Part shown: positions 6,441 through 14,022 of the stretch, one piece after another | How positions within the stretch are numbered: position 1 is the stretch's first letter | Layout: each line of letters starts with the position of its first letter | Source of the DNA: Desulfobulbaceae bacterium | GTDB lineage: Bacteria > Desulfobacterota > Desulfobulbia > Desulfobulbales > Desulfocapsaceae | Reading direction: 5' to 3' | NCBI GenBank assembly: GCA_003509305.1 | Contig: DOMU01000177.1 | Location: forward strand, 1-19,090 | DNA length: 19,090 nucleotides | Notes under the pieces: model-generated | Database searches by the model: none | Told to the model about the DNA's origin: nothing | Seen by the model: only the letters and a program-made list of their open reading frames with translations | Translations under genes and position numbers: made by a program

Positions 6441-7565
6441 ATGGCTAAAAGAATTGAAACGGTCGGTATCATCGGCTTCAACGTCATGGGCGCGGCGATT
6501 GGCCTCAACGCCGCCACCTGTGGTTACAACGTCGTTTTCAAAGAACTGAACGACGATCTGGTCAAGGCGATGTACAAGCGCTGGGTCACCGACGCTTTGG
6601 CCAAACGGGTGGAAAAAGGCAAGATGGCGCAAGCCGATATGGACGCGGTGGCTGGCCGCATCAAAGGCACCGCCGACTATAAGGATATGGCCAACTGCGA
6701 TCTGATCATCGAGGCGGCGATTGAAAAAATGGATCTGAAAATCCAGATTTTCAAAGAGCTCTCCCAAATTGTCCGGCCCGATACCATCATCGCCAGCAAT
6801 ACCTCGACCTTCCTCATCGAGAAATTGATGTCCGAGGCCAAGGGTCAGGAGCGGACCGCCGGTTTGCACTACTTCTTCCCGGCCAACATCAACCGCCTGG
6901 TCGAGGTTATCCGCCAGAAGGCTACCAGTGATGATACCTACGATGCCTTGATGGATTTCTGCAAAAAGAATCAGAAGGTACCGATTTCGGTCAAAGATTT
7001 TCCCGGCTTCGCCATCAATCCGGTTTTCATCTCCAGCTACATGGTCTTGGTTTCAATGGCTGACAGGTTCAACGTTGCCAGCCTGGATCAGATTTCCAAG
7101 GAGGCTTTGGGCGTCAAATTCGGCATCATGTGGGTACTGAACGGTTCCGGTATCGGTACCGCCTATCATGCCGGAGCCTCGATGAGCGAATATCTGACGG
7201 CCAGCAATATCGGTTTCCCGGTGGTGCCGGCGGTTTTGAAAGCGCAGTTCGAGAAAAATCAGCCGTGGAATCTCGAAGATGGGGCAATCAGTCAGGATGC
7301 CGCCGCGATGAAGGCGGCCAAGGAAGAGTTGCTTGGCTCTGTTTTCGCCATTGCCGCCCATCTGATTGACGAAGGCGTTGTTTCGGTCACCGACTTGGAG
7401 TTGGGCTGTAAAACCGCTTTGGCCTGGCCGAAAGGGCCGTTCACGCTGATGAACGAAATGGGTATGGACGAAGCCGCCCGGCTGATCAAGCTGGCCGTGG
7501 ATAAGGGTCACTTCAAGATGCCGAAATCGTTTACCGGCGCTGTGCCCGCCACCTGGAAGCTGTAA
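6441..7565 (+). CDS. Divergent 3-hydroxyacyl-CoA dehydrogenase family protein
   Basis: At 374 residues this is a 3-hydroxyacyl-CoA dehydrogenase by overall pattern but about 90 residues longer than the canonical enzyme at 728-1576. Its Rossmann loop reads GFNVMG (12-17), so the second glycine of GxGxxG is Asn14. Conserved elements include the acidic Glu35 after beta-2, SNTST (119-123), a His at 143 (HYFFPA rather than HFMNP), Glu155 in LVEVIR and Asn193 in DFPGFAIN. Catalytic residues are therefore kept while the nucleotide loop and His surroundings differ. In context it probably oxidises the 3-hydroxyacyl-CoA made by the hydratase 9 bp downstream, perhaps on an unusual acyl group. A reduced or altered cofactor preference is possible. 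Its start has GGGAG about ten bases upstream. Confidence 0.82.
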   Translation: MAKRIETVGIIGFNVMGAAIGLNAATCGYNVVFKELNDDLVKAMYKRWVTDALAKRVEKGKMAQADMDAVAGRIKGTADYKDMANCDLIIEAAIEKMDLKIQIFKELSQIVRPDTIIASNTSTFLIEKLMSEAKGQERTAGLHYFFPANINRLVEVIRQKATSDDTYDALMDFCKKNQKVPISVKDFPGFAINPVFISSYMVLVSMADRFNVASLDQISKEALGVKFGIMWVLNGSGIGTAYHAGASMSEYLTASNIGFPVVPAVLKAQFEKNQPWNLEDGAISQDAAAMKAAKEELLGSVFAIAAHLIDEGVVSVTDLELGCKTALAWPKGPFTLMNEMGMDEAARLIKLAVDKGHFKMPKSFTGAVPATWKL

Positions 7566-7574
7566 GGAGAAAAT

Positions 7575-8534
7575 ATGAGCGAATCACAAAACAGTGATTT
7601 GGTGCTGCTCGACAGTCAGGATGGCATCGCCTACCTGACGATCAACCGTCCGAAGGCGCTGAACGCCCTGAACGAAGGAGTGGTCAGTCAACTGGAAGAA
7701 AAGTTCAATGCCGCCGAAGCCGATGCCGGCATCAGGGCCATCGTTATTCGCGGGGCCGGTGATAAGGCTTTCGTTGCCGGCGCCGACATCAAATACTTTA
7801 TCGAGAACATCAAGACCAACCGGGTTCAGGATACGGTTGCCTTCACCACCAGGGGACATGAACTGTTCCGCCGCATCGAAACATGCCGGAAGATCACGGT
7901 GGCGGTACTTGATGGCCTGTCTTTGGGTGGTGGCAGTGAACTGGCTCTATCTTGTCAGGCAATTGTCGCCACCCCGGCTGGATCGATGGGGTTCCCGGAA
8001 ACGGCAATCGGCATTTTCCCGGGCCTGGGCGGCATGTTGCGTAGCGCCCATCAGATAGGTTCCCGCCTGGCGAAATACTATGTCTTTACCGGACGCAATC
8101 TGTCGGCCCAGGATGCCTATGATCTCGGCATCATTACCAGACTGGTTGAACCTGCTGACCTGGACAAGGCGATCAGAGAAGTCTGCGCCGCCCCGGCGCC
8201 GAACAAATACCGGAAACGGGAAATTCCGTCCCGCTTCCAAGAGATGGCGGATGTCTGTTCGCCGGACAACGTCAAATTGCTTCTGGCCGGGGAAAAACCG
8301 ACCGGAGTAGCCGACGAATTCGCCGAAAAGACTCTGAAAACGGTGGCGAAAAAAGCTCCGGTGGCTCTGAAAGTGGCCAACGAGCTGATCGACGCCCAGG
8401 AAAAGGCCGGCGGCATTGATGAGGGAATGGCGATTGAAATCGCCCGGCTCGGCGAGATCTTCCACACCGAAGACGCGCTGATCGGCCTGTCTTCCGTCGG
8501 AGGCAAGGAAGCTCCGAAATATCAGGGAAAATAA
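7575..8534 (+). CDS. Enoyl-CoA hydratase/isomerase (crotonase) family protein
   Basis: Adds water to a 2-enoyl-CoA. The crotonase fold is shown by the oxyanion-hole loop AGADI (68-72), a second loop GLSLGGGSELAL (114-125) with Glu122, and FPETAIGIFPGLGG (140-153) with Glu142. Both glutamates of true hydratases are present, so hydratase rather than only isomerase activity is expected. At 319 residues it is about 60 longer than short-chain crotonase. The extra length lies in the C-terminal half, in a basic and proline-containing segment near residues 200-245. It follows the dehydrogenase by 9 bp with a good AAGGAG site, so the two are translated from one message and probably act in sequence. 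Confidence 0.9.
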   Translation: MSESQNSDLVLLDSQDGIAYLTINRPKALNALNEGVVSQLEEKFNAAEADAGIRAIVIRGAGDKAFVAGADIKYFIENIKTNRVQDTVAFTTRGHELFRRIETCRKITVAVLDGLSLGGGSELALSCQAIVATPAGSMGFPETAIGIFPGLGGMLRSAHQIGSRLAKYYVFTGRNLSAQDAYDLGIITRLVEPADLDKAIREVCAAPAPNKYRKREIPSRFQEMADVCSPDNVKLLLAGEKPTGVADEFAEKTLKTVAKKAPVALKVANELIDAQEKAGGIDEGMAIEIARLGEIFHTEDALIGLSSVGGKEAPKYQGK

Positions 8535-8589
8535 GCGCAGCCGTTGTGGGCGCAATCACGTAAAATCAGGAAAAATAAGGAGATTTACC

Positions 8590-9780
8590 ATGTACACCAA
8601 AGCTTTCATTCCCTATGGCGGTTACTATTCCAGCCCGTTCGCCAAATGGCAGGGAACGCTGGCCAATGAGAACGCCATCACCTTGGGCGCCGCCACGGCT
8701 AAACGCTGGCTGGCCACCAAAGGCTGGGAACCGTCGGTATTCGACTATACCTATCATGGCCAGACCGTTGTTCAGGCCCGTTGTTTTTACGGCTCGACCT
8801 GGATCAACTCGCTGCTTGGCGCCGATTACACCCCCGGTGTCACCATCATGCAGGCCTGCGCCACCGCCACCACCTGCCTGAATATGGCTGCTGCGGGCGT
8901 TGAGACCGGTTTGCACCAGGCGCCGCTCTGTTTCCTGGCCGACCGGTTGTCGAATGGCCCGCATCTGATCTGGCCGAACCCGAAAGGCCCGGGTGGGGAA
9001 GTTATTCATGAGAACTGGGATATGGATAACTTCAACGGCGATCCGATCAATAAAAAACCGATGCTGGTAACGGCGGAAAACGTCGCGAAAAAAGGTGGTT
9101 TCACCAAGGCTGAGGCCGATGATCTGGCCATCTGCCGTTTCGACCAGTATCAGGATGCTCTGAAGGACGACCGCGCTTTCCAGAAGCGCTACATGTTCCC
9201 GATTGAGATCCAGATCAACAAGAAGAAAACGGTCACGCTGGATGCCGACGAAGGCGTGCCGCCGACCACCGCCGATGGCGTCAAAGCCCTGAAAGCGGTT
9301 ATGCCGGACGGTATCCATTCGTTCGCCGCCCAGACCCATCCCGCCGATGGTAACGCCTGCATCCTGGTGACCACCAAAGACAACGCCGCCAGGCTGAGTA
9401 CCGATGCCAACAAAACCATTCAGCTCATCTCCTATGGTTTTGCCCGCGTCGAGCCGGTGCACATGCCATCGGCGCCGGTTCCGGCGGCCAAAATGGCTCT
9501 GGAAAGGGCCGGCATCAAAATCGGCGATGTCAAAGTCATCAAATCGCATAATCCGTTTGCCGCCAACGACCTCTATTTCATGAAAGAAATGGGTGTTGAT
9601 ATGAAGGCGATGAACAACTACGGCTGCTCAATGATCTGGGGTCATCCCCAGTCACCGACCGTCGCTCGCCTGGTCATCGAAGGTATCGAAGAGGCGGTGA
9701 TGAAGGGTGGCGGTTATGTCCTCGTGACGGGTTGCGCCGCCGGAGATACCGGCGCGGCTCTGGTGCTGAAAGTATCCTGA
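8590..9780 (+). CDS. Thiolase-superfamily protein with SCP2-like active site
   Basis: The 396-residue protein has thiolase landmarks in the right order but in unusual form. The nucleophile is probably Cys90 in MQACATATT. The usual NEAFA loop reads HNPFA (320-324), close to the HDCF loop of SCP2-type thiolases. His352 sits in WGHPQS, in place of GHPIGAS. The second cysteine is Cys382 in TGCAAGDTG. Both cysteines and the histidine are kept, so Claisen cleavage or condensation chemistry is likely, but on a different acyl chain from the canonical thiolase at 1604-2779. No separate OB-fold (DUF35-type) partner, common beside SCP2-like thiolases, is visible next to it. AAGGAG lies eight bases before the ATG. 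It should cleave the ketoacyl-CoA made by the preceding gene. Confidence 0.82.
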   Translation: MYTKAFIPYGGYYSSPFAKWQGTLANENAITLGAATAKRWLATKGWEPSVFDYTYHGQTVVQARCFYGSTWINSLLGADYTPGVTIMQACATATTCLNMAAAGVETGLHQAPLCFLADRLSNGPHLIWPNPKGPGGEVIHENWDMDNFNGDPINKKPMLVTAENVAKKGGFTKAEADDLAICRFDQYQDALKDDRAFQKRYMFPIEIQINKKKTVTLDADEGVPPTTADGVKALKAVMPDGIHSFAAQTHPADGNACILVTTKDNAARLSTDANKTIQLISYGFARVEPVHMPSAPVPAAKMALERAGIKIGDVKVIKSHNPFAANDLYFMKEMGVDMKAMNNYGCSMIWGHPQSPTVARLVIEGIEEAVMKGGGYVLVTGCAAGDTGAALVLKVS

Positions 9781-9790
9781 TATATTCCAC

Positions 9791-9823
9791 GGGGCGTTCC
9801 GTCAGACGGGGCGCCCCCTCTTT
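9791..9823 (+). terminator. Strong 12-bp hairpin between the thiolase-like and transporter genes
   Basis: The arm at 9791-9802 pairs with 9806-9817 over 12 consecutive pairs, two of them G-T, closing a 3-base CAG loop. The stem is very GC-rich. Only CCTCTTTG follows, so termination is probably partial. It may lower expression of the transporter and acyl-CoA dehydrogenase relative to the four genes before it, or mark a separate unit. Confidence 0.55.
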
Positions 9824-9849
9824 GAGCTTCTTTCCGAAACGAGGTTCCC

Positions 9850-11085
9850 ATGCGGTTGGAGGAAAAACGCTGGATATATCTGGTCGTTGGCACGGTCATC
9901 AATATCATCATCGGCCAAACCTATGCCTGGTCGGTCTTTGTCAAACCGTTATCGGAGCATTTTCAATGGTCGCCGGCTGACGCGACGGTGGCCTTTGCCA
10001 TCTTTCATTCGATTTCCTGCCTGCCGATCATCGTTGCCGGCAAGTTGCAGGAATTTATTCAGCCAAAAAGCATCCTGTTTTTTGGCGGCCTTATCTTTGG
10101 TATTGGTGTCTTAAGCGTTGGCTACGTCAAAAGCCTCAGCGGTCTGTATATCGCCTACGGCGTTATGGGCGGTATAGGCATGGGTACCATCTATTCCGGC
10201 GTTGTGCCGAATATCGTCAAATTTTTTCCGGACCGTCGCGGACTCGCTTCCGGCGTTCTGGCGGCGGGCATCGGTTCCGGAGCGCTGATCTGGGGACCGA
10301 TTGGCGCGCTTTTGATCGAAGAGTACGCGGTGCTGCCGACGTTCAAAATTCTTGGTTCGTTGTCGCTGATTTTTCTGTGCGCCTTGGCCGTGTTCATCCA
10401 GACGGCACCGGTCGGTTTCAGTCCCGCCGGTTGGACGCCAAGCAAAGCCCAGCAACAGAATCTGACGGTCGTCGACAAGAATTGGCTGGGGATGCTGTCC
10501 GATCCGCTCTATTACATGATCGCCGCCGGCGTTGTCATGGGGGCGATTTCCGGCCTGATGATCATTGCCAGCGCTTCGCCGATTCTGCAATCGGTTGGTG
10601 GCTACAGCGCCGTCGCCGCCGGCAGTTGGGTCGGCATTCTCTCGGTCTGCAATTCCGGTGGCCGGGCCGGTTGGGGTTGGATTTCCGACCGCATTGGCCG
10701 GATGATGTCTTTAGTTATCATCTATGCCATTCTCGGTTGCGCGATGCTGTGGCTGGCGTCCACATCCTGGCTGGTTGTTGTGCCGCTGCTGCTGGTTGGC
10801 ATGTGTTTCGGTGGCTTTATGGGGATGCTCGCTTCGATTACCGCCGACGCCTTCGGCACTAAGTATCTGGCGATGAATTTTGGTATCATGTTCCTGCCGT
10901 TCTCCATCGCCGCGTTCATCGGTCCGAGGCTCGGCGCCTCGATCAAGGAAAGTACCGGCAGCTATTCGCAGGCTTTCCTGTATGGCAGCATTTTAGGTTT
11001 TATCGCCATCGTTCTGGCCATTGTCGCGGCCTGGATGATGAGGCGGCGCAAACGGCGTTTGCTGGAAGCGACCGGCGTGGCCTGA
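9850..11085 (+). CDS. MFS transporter, oxalate/formate antiporter (OFA) family
   Basis: A 411-residue inner-membrane protein with about 12 hydrophobic segments and a cytoplasmic loop near residues 195-215. OFA-family features are visible: an early TM1 with GQTYAWSVFVKPL, FFPDRRGLASGV after TM4, the mid-loop motif PAGWTPSKA and a basic C-terminal tail. Known members exchange oxalate, formate or other small carboxylates across the inner membrane. In this operon it probably imports the carboxylate activated by the CoA-transferase, or swaps it for a product. The position between two catabolic enzymes favours such a role, but the substrate is not shown by the sequence. No BCCT-type carnitine carrier is nearby. 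Confidence 0.88.
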   Translation: MRLEEKRWIYLVVGTVINIIIGQTYAWSVFVKPLSEHFQWSPADATVAFAIFHSISCLPIIVAGKLQEFIQPKSILFFGGLIFGIGVLSVGYVKSLSGLYIAYGVMGGIGMGTIYSGVVPNIVKFFPDRRGLASGVLAAGIGSGALIWGPIGALLIEEYAVLPTFKILGSLSLIFLCALAVFIQTAPVGFSPAGWTPSKAQQQNLTVVDKNWLGMLSDPLYYMIAAGVVMGAISGLMIIASASPILQSVGGYSAVAAGSWVGILSVCNSGGRAGWGWISDRIGRMMSLVIIYAILGCAMLWLASTSWLVVVPLLLVGMCFGGFMGMLASITADAFGTKYLAMNFGIMFLPFSIAAFIGPRLGASIKESTGSYSQAFLYGSILGFIAIVLAIVAAWMMRRRKRRLLEATGVA

Positions 11086-11123
11086 ATATACACAGGTAAT
11101 ATCTCAAATAATCTGGAGGTCTT

Positions 11124-12833
11124 ATGTCGAATTTACCCAAGGGTGGCATCTTTTTCTTTGAAACCACCAAACCGGAGGATGTCTTCACGCCGGAGGATTT
11201 CAACGATGAACATAAAATGATCGCTGAAAGCATGGATCATTTTATGGCTGAGTCGGTGTATCCGAATCTTGCCGAGCTGGATGAAACGAAAAACAGCGAA
11301 ATTCTGAAAAAGATGATCAAAGAAGCCGGGGATCTCGGTTTCCTTGGCATGGATATTCCCGAGCGTTTCGGTGGCACTGAAGTTGATGAAATCTCGACTA
11401 CCATCATCGCGGAAAAAGTCGGTCCCGCCGGTTCCTTTTCCCTTGGTCATGGTGGCCAGACCGGTATCGGCAACCTGCCGATCGTCTATTTCGGCAACGA
11501 GGCGCAGAAGGCCAAATACCTGCCCGGCATCGCCAGCGGCGAAAAATTTTCCGCCTACGCTCTGACCGAACCGGGCGCCGGTTCCGATGCCCTCGGCGCT
11601 CAGACTAAAGCGGTGCTCAGCGAAGATGGCAAATACTACATCCTGAACGGCAGCAAGACCTTCATCACCAACGCCGGTTTTGCCGACACCTTCATCGTCT
11701 TCGCCAAAATCAACGGCGAGCAGTTCAGCGGTTTCGTCGTCGAGTCCAACTCAGAGGGCGTGACCACCGGCGCCGACGAACACAAAATGGGCATGAAAGG
11801 TTCTTCGACCCGCACCATCTTCTTCGATAACGTCAAGGTACCGGTGGAGAATCTGCTGTTTGAACCAGGCAAGGGCGCGGCCATCGCTTTCGGTATCCTG
11901 AATATTGGCCGCCACAAGGTTTCGGCCAACAGCATGGGCGCGGCCAAACTGGCCCTGGGCGAATCCGCCGCCTACGCCAACGAACGCAAACAGTTCGGCG
12001 TGCCGATTGCCAGCTTCGGCGCCATCCGCGAGAAGCTGGCCGATGCCTGCGCCCTGGCTTTCGCCGCCGAGTCGGCGGTGTACAGGCTGGCCGGCCTGAT
12101 TGATGGTAAGCTTTCAATCCTTGATAGAAAAGCCGCCGATTATTACGCCATTTATCAGAAAGGTATCGAGGAGTTTGCCAGCGAATGCGCACTGGTCAAA
12201 GTCTTTTGCAGTGAAGCGGCGGCGCGGGTGATCAGCGAGATGCTGCAGGTGCACGGCGGCTACGGCTATATCGCCGGCCATGCCGTCGAGCAACTGTACC
12301 GCGATGAGCGGGTGCAGCGGATTTACGAGGGCACCAACGAAATCAACCGTATTTTAGCCGCCACCCGGTTGCTGCGTCTGGAAGGGACGGAGCCGGCTCC
12401 GACCACTGGTTCCGGTTTTTGGGCGGCGCCGCGACAACTCTTGCGCGGCATGAAAGAGTGTTGCCTCTTGATGGCTGAAGCGGCCAAACGGCGCTTTGGC
12501 GAAGAAACGGGCAAAGAGCAGGAAATCCTGTTGGCCCTGGCCGATATGGCCTGCCAGATTTTCGCTCTCGAAAGCGCCGTGCTCCGCGCCGAGAAAGCCT
12601 GTCAAAAAGCCAGCGCCACCAAAGCCGAGCGGTACCAGGCGGTGACAAAGCTGTGCGTTTTTGCTGGCCGGCAACGCTTCATTGCCGCCGCCGAGCGCGG
12701 CGCCACATTCCTGGGGAATCAGAAACTGCTGCCGCTCATCGCCGCTAAAACCCCGCTGGCCATGGATGATTTGCTGGCGGCTAAAAGGCTTTTAGCCGAG
12801 GCGACGCTGCAAGCGGAAAAGTATATTTTCTGA
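11124..12833 (+). CDS. Acyl-CoA dehydrogenase, long form
   Basis: FAD enzyme that makes the 2,3-enoyl-CoA and passes electrons to electron-transfer flavoprotein. At 569 residues it has the usual N-terminal helical, beta and C-terminal helical domains (about 25-410) plus a further C-terminal helical region (about 415-569), as in VLCAD/ACAD9-like and FadE-like forms. Motifs are the FAD-binding YALTEPGAGSDA (145-156), ITNAG (181-185), the QVHGGYGY stretch and the catalytic base Glu402 in YEGTNEINR. It supplies the only desaturation step in the run; no ETF genes lie in the window. Its start has a good GGAGG, and the gap to the transporter is 38 bp. Substrate chain length is unknown. Confidence 0.92.
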   Translation: MSNLPKGGIFFFETTKPEDVFTPEDFNDEHKMIAESMDHFMAESVYPNLAELDETKNSEILKKMIKEAGDLGFLGMDIPERFGGTEVDEISTTIIAEKVGPAGSFSLGHGGQTGIGNLPIVYFGNEAQKAKYLPGIASGEKFSAYALTEPGAGSDALGAQTKAVLSEDGKYYILNGSKTFITNAGFADTFIVFAKINGEQFSGFVVESNSEGVTTGADEHKMGMKGSSTRTIFFDNVKVPVENLLFEPGKGAAIAFGILNIGRHKVSANSMGAAKLALGESAAYANERKQFGVPIASFGAIREKLADACALAFAAESAVYRLAGLIDGKLSILDRKAADYYAIYQKGIEEFASECALVKVFCSEAAARVISEMLQVHGGYGYIAGHAVEQLYRDERVQRIYEGTNEINRILAATRLLRLEGTEPAPTTGSGFWAAPRQLLRGMKECCLLMAEAAKRRFGEETGKEQEILLALADMACQIFALESAVLRAEKACQKASATKAERYQAVTKLCVFAGRQRFIAAAERGATFLGNQKLLPLIAAKTPLAMDDLLAAKRLLAEATLQAEKYIF

Positions 12834-12893
12834 GTCGGCGATTTTTCATGTTCAATTCCAAAATCCGTTGTTTTTCTCTTCCTGCCTTTTTCG

Positions 12894-12926
12894 ACCACTC
12901 CGTCTGCCTGCGGTAGGCGGGGTGGT
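12894..12926. repeat. 15-bp near-perfect palindrome, REP-like
   Basis: The arm at 12894-12908 pairs with 12912-12926 over 15 positions, with three G-T pairs and a TGC loop. No T-run follows on either strand, so it is not a classic terminator. GC-rich palindromes with CTGCCTGCGGTAGGC-type cores often occur as scattered intergenic repeats. Only one copy is in this window, so repeat status is unproven. Confidence 0.5.
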
Positions 12927-12940
12927 TCTGAGAAGGTGGC

Positions 12941-12967
12941 TCGCGGCAGCGGAGGCCGCGATATTCT
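12941..12967 (+). terminator. Possible terminator of the catabolic operon
   Basis: TCGCGGC (12941-12947) and GCCGCGA (12955-12961) form a perfect 7-bp stem with a 7-base loop, followed by TATTCTT. It lies about 110 bases past the acyl-CoA dehydrogenase stop and before the sulfur-relay genes. The T-run is interrupted. Confidence 0.45.
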
Positions 12968-12992
12968 TAACACATTCAATCTGTTCTGTCCC

Positions 12993-13021
12993 TTGACTCG
13001 TCTTCGATTTTACAGTAAGTT
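12993..13021 (+). promoter_or_regulatory. Possible sigma-70 promoter for the sulfur-relay genes
   Basis: TTGACT (12993-12998) is a good -35 box. After 17 bases comes TAAGTT (13016-13021), a poor -10 box; a better TATAAA at 13022 is too far away. It would start a transcript about 65 bases before the TusA-like gene, just after the likely upstream terminator. Confidence 0.35.
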
Positions 13022-13094
13022 TATAAAAGGTTTTTTATATTTAGCCGCTGATAACCGTTGTTTTTTTTGTTTTCACTAAGAAACGAGGTTGACA

Positions 13095-13352
13095 ATGAGT
13101 GATGTAAAAGTAGTTGCCAGCGATGTAACCGCTAACACCGTGCTCGACGCCAAAGGCTTGAGTTGCCCGATGCCGCTCTTGCGCACGAAAAAAGAAATCG
13201 GCAAGCTGAAAAGTGGTGAAATCCTTCAGGTTGACGGCACCGATCCCGGCTCGCGCAACGACATCCCCGGCTGGTGCGAGCGCAGTGGCCACGCCTATCT
13301 TGGTGAGAGGGAAGAACAGGGCTATTTCAGCTTCTTCATCAAGAAAGGCTGA
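13095..13352 (+). CDS. TusA/SirA-family sulfur carrier protein
   Basis: An 85-residue protein of the TusA family, which carries sulfur as a cysteine persulfide between cytoplasmic partners. The signature is DAKGLSCPMPLLRTKKEI (residues 13-30), with the carrier cysteine in CPMP near residue 20. The C-terminal half, with a DPGSRNDIPGW loop and a GYFSFFIKKG strand, fits the two-layer fold. The ATG at 13095 is chosen over a TTG at 13089 because GAGG ends six bases before it. It is first of four small genes that all resemble sulfur-relay components. Known relatives serve tRNA thiolation, molybdenum cofactor supply or sulfur oxidation; which applies here is not visible. Confidence 0.87.
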   Translation: MSDVKVVASDVTANTVLDAKGLSCPMPLLRTKKEIGKLKSGEILQVDGTDPGSRNDIPGWCERSGHAYLGEREEQGYFSFFIKKG

Positions 13353-13382
13353 GAGAACATTTCTTCTTCCCAGGTACAGAAA

Positions 13383-13697
13383 ATGGCTAAAAGTCTTGGT
13401 ATCTTCGTCACCACAAAAGAGTCGTTTCCCCACGTTCTCGGCATCACCCAGGCCGCGAAAAACAAGGGAGTCAAGGTGAAGGTCTTTTTCACTTGGATCG
13501 CCACCCAGCTCACCCAGCATCCCGATTTCCAAAAACTGTGCGAAATCGCCGATGATGTCTCTATCTGCGTCGATAGCTATAAAAAACAGGGCTTCGACCC
13601 ACAGGTGATTCCGCCTGGCCTCACCGAAAAAAAGATGGCGACTCAGGCGCAGCACGGCATTATCATTGAAGATTACGATTGTTATCTCAGCCTCTAG
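13383..13697 (+). CDS. DsrE-family-like protein
   Basis: A 104-residue soluble protein that looks like the DsrE/DsrF/TusD fold: a first strand SLGIFVTTKES, a helix with HVLGITQAAKNKG, a second strand VKVFFTW and a later stretch KLCEIADDVSICVDSYKKQG (51-70). Cys53, Cys62 and Cys100 are candidates for persulfide chemistry, with Cys62 near the usual active position. It starts 30 bp after the TusA-like gene and lacks a clear ribosome site, so translation may be weak or coupled. In DsrEFH and TusBCD complexes such subunits accept sulfur from TusA. Assignment rests on fold pattern and neighbours. Confidence 0.72.
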   Translation: MAKSLGIFVTTKESFPHVLGITQAAKNKGVKVKVFFTWIATQLTQHPDFQKLCEIADDVSICVDSYKKQGFDPQVIPPGLTEKKMATQAQHGIIIEDYDCYLSL

Positions 13698-13705
13698 GAG
13701 GGGAT

Positions 13706-14011
13706 ATGAGCGAATACAAGAAGGTCTGTCTCATGTACCGCCATCCGGACTATGCCATCGACGGCATCCGGTCCGCCTTGGGACTGGCGGTGGAAAACAT
13801 GTACGCTTACGGCGTCGTCCTTGATACGACGCTGCCACCGTTTGATGACAACACCGTCGAAAGCATCGAAATGCTGCGCGACATGGAGGGCGACATTCTC
13901 TCGACTGTGCCGGCCAACTGCGAAGTGAACAGCCTGACCCCGATTACGCTCGAAGAACTCGGCGAAAAACTGCGGGAGATGACTCATATCGTCCCCTACG
14001 GGATCAGATGA
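13706..14011 (+). CDS. Small DsrE/DsrF-like protein
   Basis: A 101-residue protein. The ATG at 13706 follows AGGAGGGG, one of the best ribosome sites in the window, and beats the upstream TTG at 13679. The pattern DGIRSALGLAVENMYAYGVVLD (19-40), the ITLEELGEKL helix and a C-terminal IVPYG strand suggest the DsrE/F-like fold. Cys8 and Cys72 are the only cysteines, and neither sits in a classic DsrE motif. It may act as a structural subunit for the preceding protein, as paired subunits do in DsrEFH. Function is inferred from size, fold pattern and position only. Confidence 0.62.
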   Translation: MSEYKKVCLMYRHPDYAIDGIRSALGLAVENMYAYGVVLDTTLPPFDDNTVESIEMLRDMEGDILSTVPANCEVNSLTPITLEELGEKLREMTHIVPYGIR

Positions 14012-14022
14012 GAGGGAAGACC

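Noticed and set aside
4987..6441. 484-codon open frame antisense to the CoA-transferase
   Set aside because: It mirrors the coding gene, is rich in His, Gln and Arg as antisense frames are, and has no recognisable motif. The opposite strand encodes a clear enzyme.
8566..9549. 327-codon open frame antisense to the SCP2-like thiolase
   Set aside because: Same reasoning: an antisense shadow of a well-supported gene with no family features.
13679..13705. TTG start for the DsrF-like gene, giving nine extra residues
   Set aside because: It overlaps the previous gene and lacks a ribosome site, whereas the ATG at 13706 follows a strong AGGAGGGG.
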